This document shows, piece by piece, positions 1-11,020 of a stretch of DNA of 64,000 nucleotides; position 1 is the stretch's first letter, and each line of letters starts with the position of its first letter. Below the pieces are notes generated by a model, which saw nothing but the letters and a program-made list of their open reading frames with translations, had not been told where the DNA came from and did no database searches. The position numbers and the translations under genes were made by a program. Origin of the DNA: Saposhnikovia divaricata (Eukaryota > Streptophyta > Magnoliopsida > Apiales > Apiaceae); contig CM071600.1 in NCBI GenBank assembly GCA_036435485.1, positions 162,390,546 through 162,454,545 on the forward strand, read 5' to 3'.

Positions 1-64
1 AAAAATGAGCTAAAATAGCTCAGCAAGATAAATTCTATCAACTAGCATCAAAAGGAAATAAACC

Positions 65-146
<82 letters not shown>

Positions 147-478
147 GACAAAAACCAATTTCAGTTATTATGGAAAGAATTTTATTTTCATTCAATATAT
201 ATACACTTTCCAATTATCTTTGTACGAAAAGAAATATATAGTATTATAATATCAGTTTCTCTTCTAATATCAGATAATATCAGTTTCTCTTCTTAAATAA
301 TATAACAATCAATATACCATTTCAGTGTACTTTTCTTAAATAATATGATAAACTTGAACAAATCTTTCGCTATCATCTTCTCATTTCCTTCTTATGCAAC
401 AATTATATAAATTAATATAAAATCAGTTTCTCTTCATCTGTAACAATAATCCCATCATCTCATATCATTATTCTGTTT
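1..478. other. AT-rich sequence without a gene
   Basis: This is AT-rich DNA with a long TA microsatellite and short repeats such as TCAGTTTCTCTTC that recur a few times between about 250 and 440. No coding exon, RNA gene or transposon end is recognisable. The reading frame that runs through it on the minus strand is only the TA repeat translated as alternating Tyr-Ile. Confidence 0.6.
66..141. repeat. (TA)n microsatellite
   Basis: An uninterrupted run of about 38 TA dinucleotides. The length is typical of a slippage-prone plant microsatellite; it has no coding meaning. Confidence 0.97.
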
Positions 479-768
479 TCAGTATAGAAATCTAAAAACC
501 ATTGTCAACACTTTCTTTTCAAAAACATTGGGGATATCTGCTGTCGCCTGATACGTTAGGACGATGATCAGTCGCCTAATCGTACCTGCTCTCTTTTTAC
601 TACCGGTAGAAGGAATGAAGATCATCCCTGGAGGAAGGCCACCTGCTAACATCCTCCTTTGGCATCTTCGTGCCGTAATAAAAATAATAAATGCTGGACT
701 GTGTCGCACACAGCCCTGACACAGCCACTTACGCAAGTCTGTTGCAATCCCCCTTTTATGGAATATTA
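479..768 (-). mobile_element. Fragment of a Ty3-type LTR, antisense
   Basis: The stretch contains GATGATCAGTCG followed about 20 bp later by TTTACTACCGGTAGAAGGA (596-614). The same two blocks in the same order occur in the LTRs at 47945-53082 and 58524-63664, and in the opposite orientation in the LTR at 769-4115. This suggests a third, related LTR fragment on the minus strand. Its ends are not defined. At 769 the sequence switches abruptly to the neighbouring plus-strand LTR, so that LTR has lost its first ~200 bp at this junction. Confidence 0.5.
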
Positions 769-3700
769 AACGCGATCGGAATTCAGAACATCCAAAGTTT
801 ATTTTTATGGAATATTTGATCGGGCAGTGAGGAACATTTCAATGCGACCAAGACAAGCGTTATATTTAAATCAAGGATTCCAGGATTTGATATTTTATTA
901 TTTTATTAAGGGTGCTTTAAGGATTTAGAACGAAAACCACTGAGTTAGTATAACGAGCATTCTAGGAATCGCTAGAACTTTATAACGAGATTAAGCGATA
1001 AAGCGAACGAATTATGGATTGAACTCAGAACGAGATTAAATACCATGCATGATTATTAAGTGCAACATATCAAGGGGATTAGTGTGAAACCAAGCTAGAT
1101 TACCAAGTGGTTTAAGAAAAGGGCAAAGGTGATTTGTTCATCTAATAACCAAGCAACAAAAACACCTAAACTCTCCTAATTCTTGACACTTGTGTGGAAG
1201 GAGAGTATGAAGAGTAGCACAGCTGATATACATATCAATATATCACACATTAGCTAAGTAAACAAGTCAAGAAAGAAGGAGAAAGCAAGCTAAACCAAGA
1301 AAACACCAAACTGCCCAACAGAAACATATGCCAAAGAAAAATTCATAACTCCACTTCTACCCATTCATAAATCACCAAATTTGAACCATAGCTTCCTCAT
1401 TATATGTAGAAGATACGTTCAAAGTTTCATGTCTAACAAAGGAGTATAGCCTAGTCAAATCCCTCCTCCAAGATGAAGAATCGAAACTGTCCAGCCTTTC
1501 CCACTTTCGACCACTCACCTTATAAAGCCAATAAGTCGAGCTTCAAGCATCCCACGGTGATGATCTAGGACTCAAAAGAAAGCCCTTGAAGAGTAGAAGG
1601 TGGGGTAAAAATTTGAGAACCAATCTCTAATTTTTTGATTTTATATAGATTTTACAAAGTGATGATGAATAGTGTCATGAATAGTAACTAACAACTTTCC
1701 TTGTTTTGTTCATGGGTTAATGGCTTCCAAAAAGCTTCTTGGGCAAGGTTAGGACCTGGTTATAGTGTAATGACATCCCTAATTTTCATATCAAGGTGAA
1801 ACCCTAACCTACCTTTGAGTTTTATATGAGTTTTGAAGTGGTTTTGGATGTTCATGTAAAGATAAGTTCATGTTAAGGGGTTTAGTGATTGTTTGGCCTT
1901 GTTTTGATAAGTAAAATGATGGGTGTTGATTTCGAACCACACCACTGGTCTTAGAGAAGTATAATGGATGTTGGTTGATGTGGAGGATGTATGGGTTGCC
2001 TTGATGATTTGTTTGGAGTGTTTGTAAAATGGAAATGTCCGAGTAATAACCGTCGTAATGGCGAAATTTGGTTAGCTCCTAAAAATAGTAGCAACCCGAG
2101 ACCATAACTTTTTTTAAATGGTAACCAGTGACCATATTGTATAGATATTGTTGTCTAGTTAATTTTGTCTCAAGAATCATGTCAAAAGAGTTTACGGTTT
2201 AGGAGATATGACCATTTTAGTGAAAGTTGTTCGAGGAATGGAACTGCGGAAATGTACCAACTTTGAGGCTATGAATGAGACCCTTAGTAGTCGATTTATA
2301 ATGTGACATTTTGAGGATAAATTCTAAGTTCAGTTAGCAAGGTTTGTACAAAAGTTTCGAGTTAAAAACATTATTTTCCGATTTTATAAAAATGCGTAAG
2401 CCGAGGTTGCGCAAGTGGAAAAGCCCTTTAGGAGATGATACTATTCATTACAAACCCCTGCCCTATTTTGGTAAATTCCGAAAAATGAGACCTCTGACTA
2501 GAGCCAAATATGGAGTTAATTACCTTCTAGATATTCTCTAGATCGTGTACGCAAAAACAGTGCGTCATTTGAGCTAACGGTTATCGAGTTATGAACGTTT
2601 TAGTAAAAGTGGTGCAAATAGTATAAATCCGCAGTTGACCCAACTTCGAAAATACATTCCACCTATCTAGACCCATGTTTTCGAATCAAGATTTTTATGA
2701 TAAATACTAAAAATAGGAAAGATGATTTTAAAAGTGGTTTCGTATTAAAATATGTTTCCAGTGATTTATTAAAAGTGTTGGAGTGCGAGTTAAGGAATAG
2801 TAATTTTCAGCAAAGTCAACTCTAGATGTACTACTTTGACCATCCGTTTTGGCTAAGTTAAAAGAGGAATTTCGAGTGGACTAAAACATGAAATTTGTTA
2901 AGGGTTATCAAGGCAACATAGTGGTGCAAAGAACGAGGCTATAAATGGTTAGTAAGAGGTACAGACTATCTTACGTTAAACATGGATTCGAGGATCGGTT
3001 TTGGACTAAACTTGTGATTAAGGTGTTTGTCGATTAACATGGGCTTAGTACGAGTCTAGAGGGACCCCTTAGTGCCTTGTTTGTGATTGGCTTAAGTGTC
3101 TAAACGTTGAGTTATAAATGGATCGTATAGGGGATTAATCGCGTGTTTCTTGACTTTATTTAGATTGTCGGACCCCGCTACGAGCCCCTACTACATCCGG
3201 AGCACCAGGCAAGTGTACTAAACCCTACTCTATTGTTCAGAGTATATATATTTCAATGAAAGTATTTTATCTTATTACTCAAATACCGGATAATGATGCA
3301 ATTGAATGCATGTATATATATTATTGTTGTGAATGTTATCCGGATAGTATATAAGTATATAAGTAGTATGTATAAGAGTTATTGGTCCAAATGATTGGGA
3401 CAAGTATCGAGGTACATTGTTCGTACTCGAAGGGAGATAAAATATTTTGGAAAACTATCTTGTTAATTATGGGGGGTTGATGAGAGATTTGATCTGGATC
3501 ATTTTATTCGAATCCATGATCCAAACAGCCGTTCATGTTTTCCTCTTATATTTCGAAAGGAAAGTGATTTATTGGAAGTAGTAATCGTTAGTTGTTTCCG
3601 AACGATAATAATTGTTACGAATTGAGGTGCACGTGAAATTATACGTGACATCTTAGATGATAAGTATTGAAGGTGGTCAGGGGTACTCTGGTACCCCAGG

Positions 3701-4115
3701 TTCTGGACTGGAGATAATGTAAGAGACTGGAACGATAGCCAGCCCAACCAATAGCATGAAAGCCCGGATGCGGCTTAGGATGTAGGTCGAGCAAGTCGGC
3801 AAATCCTAGGGTGAAGGCCGAGCAAGGCGGATCATCCTTCTACCGGTAGTAAATAGCAAGATGTATGGACTGATCATCCATTACAGCCAAACGGATAAGA
3901 ATCTCCTGAATATAGTCCATCAGTAGTATTTGATAAGTGTAATTAATACTACAGGTGGGTATTAATTTTAGCATGAATAGTATATTCTTACTCAATTTTT
4001 GTGAGTAAATTTCAGTATGTTAAAGAAAAGATGGGGGTTCATTTTCTTGAAGAAGTTTTGTTGATATATATATGATTCTGGTGTATAAAACTTGCTGGGC
4101 ATTTTTGGCTCATTC
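769..4115 (+). mobile_element. Truncated Ty3/Tekay-like LTR, left copy
   Basis: Aligned by eye, this matches 28302-31650 for essentially its whole length, with scattered substitutions and small indels of a few per cent. It has no coding potential. The first ~200 bp of the LTR (28099-28301 in the right copy) are missing. The match stops near 4113, shortly before the TATAGCGTCG hairpin array. It carries the shared motif TCCTTCTACCGGTAGTAAA at 3835-3853. The best reading is the 5' LTR of the old Ty3 element whose internal scraps and 3' LTR lie at 27351-31680. An independent fragment of the same family is the alternative. Confidence 0.75.
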
Positions 4116-4130
4116 TTCCTATTCTTCCTT

Positions 4131-4440
4131 TTGAGGGGCGATGCTATGGGTATACCAATAGCGTCGCCCTTAAAATGCTGACGCTATAGGCTATACTTAT
4201 AACGTCGCCCCCTAAAATGCCGATGCTATAGGTGTATCCTATAGCGTCGCCCCTCAAAATGGCGACGCTATAGGTATAGCTTATAGCGTCGCCCTTTGAA
4301 ATGCCGACGCTATAGGTGTAACTCAAAAATAAAAATATAACGTCGCACCTATAGCGTCGGTTGTTTGAATCAACCGCCGCTATAGGTGTAGCTTATAGCG
4401 TCACCCCTTAAAATGCCGACGCTATAGGTATAACTTAAAA
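4131..4440. repeat. Tandem hairpin repeats of about 42 bp (CACTA-like subterminal array)
   Basis: About six units follow one another. Each has the form (C)TATAGCGTCGCCC, a short A-rich middle, then GCCGACGCTATAGG, so every unit can fold back on itself with a stem of about 12-14 bp. Alternating direct and inverted copies of a short motif are typical of the subterminal regions where CACTA (En/Spm) transposase binds. No CACTA terminus is visible at the left edge, so this end appears truncated. Related units (CCTATAGCGTCGG) reappear at 27256-27345. Confidence 0.65.
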
Positions 4441-5170
4441 AAATAAATAAATATAAGAATAAATGCCAAAAAATTAAATAAAAATAAGAAAAATGACAAT
4501 TTTTGAAAATAAATTCATACACACCAAAGTAGGCATATTCACTATTTGTGTGATGAATGTTACCTTATTTTCACTAATTTTCCATTTTTTTTATTTTTTC
4601 CCCATTTTTAACTAGTTTGTAAAATAAATCTAAAAAATAAATAAAAATAGGAAAAATAACAATTTTTGAAAATAAATTCATACACACCAAATTAGTCATA
4701 CTCACTATTTGTGTGATGAATTTTAACATGCTTTCACTAATTTTCCATTTTTTTTATTTTCCACATTTTTAACTAGTTTGTCAAATAAATAAAAAAATTA
4801 AATAAAAATAGGAAAAATGACAATTTTTGAAAATAAATTCATACACACCAAAGTAGTCATACTCACTATTTTTGTGATGAATGTTACCTTATTTTCACTA
4901 ATTTTCCATTTTTTTATTTTTTCCCCATTTTTAACTAGTTTGTAAAAGAAATCAAAAAATTAAACAAAAATAGGAAAAATGACAATTTTTGAAAATAAAT
5001 TCATACACACCAACTCACTATTTGTGTGATGAATGTTACCTTATTTTCACTAATTTTCCATTTTTTTATTTTTTCCTCATTTTTAACTAGTTTGTAAAAG
5101 AAATCAAAAAATTAAATAAAAATAGGAAAAATGACAATTTTTGAAAATAAATTCATACACACCAAAGTAG
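4441..5170. repeat. Tandem array, unit about 162 bp
   Basis: The phrase GACAATTTTTGAAAATAAAT recurs with its C at 4497, 4660, 4821, 4983 and 5135, giving periods of 163, 161, 162 and 152 bp. Each unit also holds CATACACACCAAAGTAG, CTCACTATTTGTGTGATGAA and a homopolymer-rich TTTTCCATTTTTTTTATTTT block. Units differ by a few bases. The array continues after the MULE at 6002-6410 and after the Sirevirus LTRs. It is probably the internal tandem region of the surrounding CACTA-like element; a local satellite is the alternative. Confidence 0.85.
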
Positions 5171-5992
5171 GAGAAAATGACCAGACTACCACATTTTGGG
5201 GTGGTAACTGCCCGAAATACCATTATGTGGGAGACTCCGCCCTTTTTAACCACGGAGTACGCATTCTGGTACTGCGCATACTGAAATACGCATTACCCTA
5301 ATGCGTATACGTGGAAACGCATTTCTGTAATGCGCATTGACGTCATCCCACGTCATTATCTCCCAAATATAGCCGGTGCTCAGGCGAGCTCGAAATCGCC
5401 CAAAAATCGCCTTTGTGCGATCTACCTTCTCCGGCCACCTCCTCAAACACAGAGGACACCAAAACGATGGCCACAGCTTGCTCTTCATTTTGTAATATTC
5501 ATCTATTGATTTCAGGCCCCGCAGGGGCGTACATGAGCAGATCGGAAAACTGATCGGATTGTTGAGCTTCGAATTGGGTCTTTCAAATCCGGTAAAGAAA
5601 ACGAAAATCCAAAATTACAGGGTTGTAGAGGAAGATGAGACGATTCTTTTGGTATATAGTACGTGATTTATCGTTGCCTGGAAAAAGTGTAGGATTGTGT
5701 CGAAGTTTTTGGCCGGAAAAAACGACGTCGACGATGGCTGGGGACGATGAACAGTAACGTGGCATACGCATGTTCAACATGCGTGTTCCCAACCACGCAT
5801 CTTGAACATGCGTGTTCAAGGTAGTGTTCACCGATGGTTTTTTCATTTTACAAAAGGCACGCAAGAAGGAAATGCGTATTCAGTCTACGCATCATGAAGA
5901 TGCGTGCCCCGTGGTTAAAAAGGGCGGATGATCCCGCATAGTGGTATTTCGGGCAAAAAGTTTAGAAAAAGTGGTAGTTTGGTACTTCACCC
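5171..5992. mobile_element. Non-autonomous Mutator-like element (MULE)
   Basis: An 822-bp insertion in the 162-bp array, flanked on both sides by the 9-bp duplication CCAAAGTAG (5162-5170 and 5993-6001), the size made by Mutator transposases. The ends form an imperfect terminal inverted repeat of about 85 bp: both read inward through ACTACCAC, TGCCCGAAATACCA and CCGCCCTTTTTAACCACGG. Inside are further palindromes (ATGCGTATAC, CATGTTCAACATG) and a more GC-rich patch near 5340-5760, with a possible splice acceptor (GATTTCAG|GCCCC) that could be a captured gene piece. No transposase frame is present. Confidence 0.85.
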
Positions 5993-6001
5993 CCAAAGTA
6001 G

Positions 6002-6410
6002 TCATACTCATTATTTGTGTGATGAATGTTACCTTATTTTAACTAATTTTCCATTTTTTTTTATTTTTTCCCCATTTTTAACTAGTTTGTAAAATAAATC
6101 AAAAAAATAAATAAAAATAGGAAAAATGACAATTTTTGAAAATAAATTCATACACACCAAAGTAGTGATACTCACTATTTGTGTGATGAATTTTAACATA
6201 CTTTCACTAATTTTCCATTTTTTTTATTTTTCCCCATTTTTAACTAGTGTGTAAAATAAATCAAAAAAATAAATAAAAATAGGAAAAATGACAATTTTTG
6301 AAAATAAATTCATACACACCAAAGTAGTCATACTCACTATTTGTGTGATGAATTTTAACATACTTTCAATAATTTTCCATTTTTTTTATTTTTCCACATT
6401 TTTAACTAGT
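6002..6410. repeat. Continuation of the ~162-bp tandem array
   Basis: About two and a half more units with the same CATACACACCAAAGTAG and GACAATTTTTGAAAAT landmarks as 4441-5170. The array is cut by the Sirevirus LTR at CTAGT (6406-6410), which is the target duplication of that insertion. Confidence 0.85.
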
Positions 6411-7568
6411 TGTTAGGTCCCGAAGTATCGTAGAAGGGGGGGTTGAATACGATACTACCAAAATATTTCGATTTTCAAGATTTTTTACGGATAACAATTT
6501 TTCGGATCTTGAAATCAAAAATAACGAAACACAATTTCAGGAATATATCTTTATTGATAATAAACCCGAAGGGGTGTTACAACTTCTAATCCAGTGGATT
6601 AGCTTCAAAACCAGAACACTCCTACGGATAGTTTAGGCACGAGGACCTTCTATCCGACACTTCCTGAAAGCGGGCTAAGCCAGCTTTCCTACTAGATGGA
6701 CTGTCTAGCAGCTTACACAGAGAAGATATAAGAGAGAAGAGAGATTTGGGTGTTAAGGTGTGTTTTGAAATGAAATACAAGCAGCCTATTTATAGACTTT
6801 AGAAAATCACTATGCTGCTAAATTACGTAAGTGATTACGTTTTTTTTCTTTAGTCTGCTGTCTCCGCTTCATTTCTTCAACCTGCAAAACTTCTTTTGAC
6901 TATAAAATTCAACAAAAAGCTTTCTGACAAAACTTTGAATTTTATATTTCGTGTGGGCCCCACCTGATTGAATTGTACTTTTGGGTACTATTCATGAATA
7001 GTAATTTCGATTACTATTTACATGAATAGTACTATTCATGTGAATAGTGATTTCGGTACTATTCATGTGAATAGTGATTTCGATTACTATTCATATGAAT
7101 AGTGATTTTGGATACTATTCATTTTTCCTCTTAATTTGACATCCTTAAATATGCAGTTTCCAAAATGGAAGATATCAATACTGCTCTAAACTCAATAATA
7201 CCTCTTAACAATTTTTCTGAGTTAGATACTTCGATTCCTTTGTGAAGTGTTGACGCTTAGTGCAACTGGTCTGGTTCACAGAAGACTAACATTCACTCAC
7301 GGTCTTCGTAAATGTCTTTAAGAACACTGCTAAGAATTGTGCAACCATAAAAACTTTATCTCTGGAATCTTTTGGCCCTTCAACTGAATCATCTTATTTT
7401 GTCACTGAGGCTTGATCATGTTAATGAACTTCTTTCAGCAACTTGATCCTTGTTGATGCTTGTTCTTCAAATTTCACGATCCCTGTATAGAGTTAATATT
7501 ATTTATCTTTTATCCTAGTTGAGTTATATATGTCCTCTATTACATATTACATTACATTATGCTTTACA
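6411..7568 (-). mobile_element. Sirevirus-type Copia LTR flanked by CTAGT on both sides
   Basis: This 1158-bp LTR starts TGTTAGGTCCCG and ends CTTTACA. It has CTAGT immediately before (6406-6410) and after (7569-7573), so it looks like a solo LTR. It is clearly homologous to the LTR at 15530-16679, with a few per cent difference and small indels. On the minus strand CTATAAATAGG (6786-6796) is a good TATA box, fitting the minus orientation of the internal genes. A cluster of dyad-symmetric ACTATTCATNTGAATAGT copies lies at about 6986-7125. Confidence 0.85.
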
Positions 7569-8150
7569 CTAGTTTGTCAAATAAATCAAAAAATTAAATA
7601 AAAATAGGAAAAATGACAATTTTTTAAAATAAATTCATACACACCAAAGTAGTCATACTCACTATTTTTGTGATGAATGTTACCTTATTTTCACTAATTT
7701 TCCATTTTTTTTATTTTTTCCCCATTTTTAACTAGTTTGTAAAAGAAATCAAAAATATAAATAAAAATAGGAAAAATGACAATTTTTGAAAATAAATTCA
7801 TACACATCAAAGTAGTCATACTCACTATTTTTATATTATGAATAAAAATTAAATTTAATATTATTATAAAAATATAAAAAAATTGTATATATATCTTATA
7901 GTTTTATATGTGTAAATGATTTAATTGATTTAATTTTCAAAAATCGAATTAAAAAATTGATTATAAATTTGTATTAAATTTATGGACGAAAGTGGGTAAA
8001 ATGAGACAAATCGCGGGGATTAAAATTCACTCAAAATTTGGGCGGACTTTCCTCACCTATCAGGCTCTCTCACCCAAAATACTCTCATCCTCACCCCGCT
8101 ACTATCTCTCTCTCACTCACTCACTCACTCCCGTCCTCCCTCGACCACCT

Positions 8151-8208
<58 letters not shown>

Positions 8209-8223
8209 CCCCCCCTGATTGAA
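7569..8223. repeat. Duplicated copy of the DUF547 upstream flank
   Basis: This segment repeats 16680-17293 almost base for base. It starts with CTAGTTTGTCAAATAAATC and runs through the last 162-bp units, an AT-rich stretch, GACGAAAGTGGGTAAAATGAGA and TCACTCAAAATTTGGGCGG, a CT microsatellite, and GATTGAA. After that shared GATTGAA the two copies diverge at once. This copy therefore carries the promoter-side flank of the gene fragment at 17871-19634, but runs into Sirevirus 3' sequence instead. Confidence 0.85.
8154..8204. repeat. CT microsatellite
   Basis: A run of about 25 CT dinucleotides followed by a C-rich tract. The matching tract in the other copy of this flank (17263-17280) is much shorter. 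It lies next to the junction with truncated Sirevirus DNA, so it may have been the site of the exchange. Confidence 0.95.
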
Positions 8224-8419
8224 TAAATAATATTTAAAGCGCATTCTGGATCATATATACATTTTCCAGATTTCTAAAATTTGAACAAGTACAAGATAAA
8301 TTGTTCCTCTAGACTGAACATATCTTCAATTTTGCCTTGCTTTCTTTCCACTAATACTCACACAAGCTTTTCCTTTCCCAAAATAAAGTTAATTCCGTGT
8401 CAATAACCTTTTCCTTGCC
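8224..8419 (-). mobile_element. Truncated 3' untranslated end of the Sirevirus
   Basis: Non-coding sequence downstream (minus strand) of the env-like pseudogene. No polypurine tract or LTR follows. It stops at the GATTGAA junction with the duplicated flank, so the 3' end and 3' LTR of this Sirevirus copy have been lost here. Confidence 0.55.
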
Positions 8420-10381
8420 CTAACGCCTAGTTGATTTTTCTTGATCATTCAACTTCTCCCCCTCAGTTGGGTTATCCTCCAGAGTAGTAGGATGTGGAGT
8501 TGATAAATTAGACGAAGATGGTTTTGCCAAGGAATTAATTGCATGATTAAACTGGGATGCCATTGAACTTAACTGAACCTGGAATGCATCATGTTGAATA
8601 AGTTGCAAATTTTTGATTTCTGCAATGGACTTACAGATATTTGACAACTCTTTCTCCATTGTTTGGACCCGTGTAAGGAGTCTGCTGTATTCCTTTCTGG
8701 TTACAGGTGCATGTGGTTGAGTAGGTTGCTCACTCATACGTTCTACAGGTGTTTCATTCAACACTCTATATTCACTCGGTTTAGTGGTTTGGGTTACACT
8801 TACATGTTCTGTTCGTGTTTCTTCTCCACTCTTCTTCAGAGCTTCCACCGATATGTGTACCTGCAAATGAAATCATCCTAGCCCCTTTTTCAGAGGTCAC
8901 GGATGGTGCAATGAAAGTTTGTGAGCTTCCGTCCTCGCGTGAAGCGAGTTGCCGACAGTGTAAAGAATGGTAAATCTCGAAAGAGATCCAGAGATTTTCC
9001 CTCTGGGAGGTTAAACTTGAATTGATTAAATGGCACAAAACCCAAGTTTCCCTCGTATGTCTGTGAAGACACTTGGTTCATAAAAGAACCTCCTACCGAT
9101 GGATCTTTCCGTAAAATAGAAGATTCACCAGCAGTTATTGAGGTAGGTAATTCCACCTCGGATGCCTGTGAAGGCATTTGATCTTTAGAAAGATCATCAA
9201 CCACTCTTATGTTCCGTGAAATGGAACTCAAGATAGTTGCTCCCGTCAATTCAGCCTTATTTATATTTTCACTCATTGGATAAGAAAGAATTGTTTCACT
9301 AACAGTTGCCGTTACCTCAGGTTCATTGGGTTTACTCCGTTTAGAATGAGGTAGAGCGGCTGATGTAACTAACTCCTTATGTGGTGCTGTTGAGGCACTA
9401 TCTCCCTCAATAATGTGGATGACTGGTCTTTTAAGTGACAATTGAGGTGTAGGAGTTTGTTCTATTTGTGTTTGTATTTGTAGAATGGGCTCTTCGACCT
9501 GTGTTAGAGTCGGTGGGATTTCCTGCTCTTGGTCGGGTAAGATGGCCACTAGGGGCTGTAGGAACTGTATTTCCTGTGATACAATAGGGAATACAGAGGT
9601 TGAGATAGCAGGGATTGAAAAATTACCTTGTCGTATTCGTCTTCATGTAAGAACATTCCACCTTTCGACCATTTTCCGAGTGTACCCTATCTTCATCATT
9701 CAAAAAATCATTTAATATTAGCTGTAGAAACCTTGGATATAGACATTTGACATTTTGAGTCTGAACATCTCTTGTTCCCAACTGTTTCATCTTTAAAATG
9801 ATTTGACCAAGCACTATTTTTCCAAAATTAATACTCAAATTATTGGCAACCGTATACCCTATTTTTTGAATAAATTCAGGTATCCGATCTAGATTCATTC
9901 TATTTGAGGAAAAAACATGGCCAAGAATGTGAAAGAAGAAATTCCAATACTGGGTTAGAAATGTTCTAGAGATATTACCAGTAGTGAAATTGCCATCTTG
10001 GTACCTTATAAAACGAAAGAACATTTCAATATGTTCAGGTGTAGGATCAGAAACGAGATTTTCCATAGGAAAATGAAGAATTCAATTAACATCTCGTTCA
10101 GTGACCCTAATCGACCTACCAAACAGTCGATATGTGCACCCGTCCTGTCCAGAAGTGTTAACCACACTGCAATATAGTTCACGTAATGCATCATGGTTAA
10201 GCTGCACTGGTGTAACTAAAGCATAGCGAATTAATGAATGTTCATTCAGAAATTGTGCCCAAGCCCGAAATTGCTCATCATAGATGGCTTCGATTTGCTG
10301 AATGGAAGTAGGATTAGCTTTAGCAATAACAAAACTTCCCTGCAATGCCATTTTCAAAACTTTGAGGAAATTCAAAAACAA
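8420..10381 (-). pseudogene. Sirevirus env-like third ORF, broken
   Basis: Read from 10381 downwards, this resembles the extra ORF that Sireviruses carry 3' of pol, sometimes called env-like; its function is unknown. The first block (10381-10082) includes RYALVTPVQLNHDALRELYC. An in-frame TGA follows, and the same frame continues at 10066-9623 with FLTQYWNFFFHILGHVFSS and YPRFLQLILNDFL, typical of this family. A frameshift near 9620 moves the frame (9549-8890, proline, serine and threonine rich), and another near 8870 leads to the C-terminal block (8866-8420) with a predicted coiled coil (RVQTMEKELSNICKSIAEIK). At least one nonsense codon and two frameshifts make it inactive. About 200 bp downstream the element is truncated. 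Confidence 0.75.
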
Positions 10382-11020
10382 GGGTTAGTTTTTATAAGGG
10401 ATGATGTATAAAGCAAGAATTTGAAATCTGATATAAAAACCACCAGCTAGATTGAGAAATCTTTCCGATCAAAGCTCGAAATATTCAGCAATTGTGTGTA
10501 TATGCTCTTTATATCTGAAAAATGATGATGTTAAACACAAGCAAAAACTCATCATTTATAAGGTTTCAAGGTTCAGTGGGTTAGGTGAAATAGTGACAGG
10601 TTTTGTTGAAAGAATTCAAACTCTCTACAACAAGTGGTAAATTGTCAACCATGTTAGGTAGCCACCATGTTAGGAAGCCACATTTCATGAATTCAACAAT
10701 GGAGGCTAACATCTTATCACCGAAACCTGTTAGCCGACCTATCAGCCTATACACATATACACATATTTAATACTTCTAATTATTATGGATTTAAATATAA
10801 TCACGCGGTAAATTAAGAATTAATCCACAATAATAAACCTACAATTAAATAGACATAAAATTAACAAAATATCATTAATTGATATATGTCAATAAAATAT
10901 TTATTTAATTATGCTATAGTGATATCTCCAGAATAATCCTGCAGATAATCAAATAAAACAAACAAAATCCAGAGAATGAAATTCACTGGCTGCAACTAAT
11001 TGAACATACATTTTAAAAGA
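10382..11020 (-). mobile_element. Sirevirus spacer between pol and env-like ORF
   Basis: AT-rich non-coding DNA between the pol pseudogene (upstream on the minus strand) and the env-like pseudogene. A spacer of this kind is usual in Sireviruses. I see no other feature. Confidence 0.5.

Noticed and set aside
10..213. Minus-strand reading frame rich in Tyr-Ile
   Set aside because: It is the TA microsatellite translated; there is no gene evidence.
4131..4440. CRISPR-like repeat array
   Set aside because: Units are internally palindromic, contiguous and without unique spacers, and the context is plant nuclear DNA.
7992..8226. Leu-Ser repeat frames near 8.1 and 17.2 kb
   Set aside because: These are CT microsatellites read in frame; more likely promoter or leader DNA.
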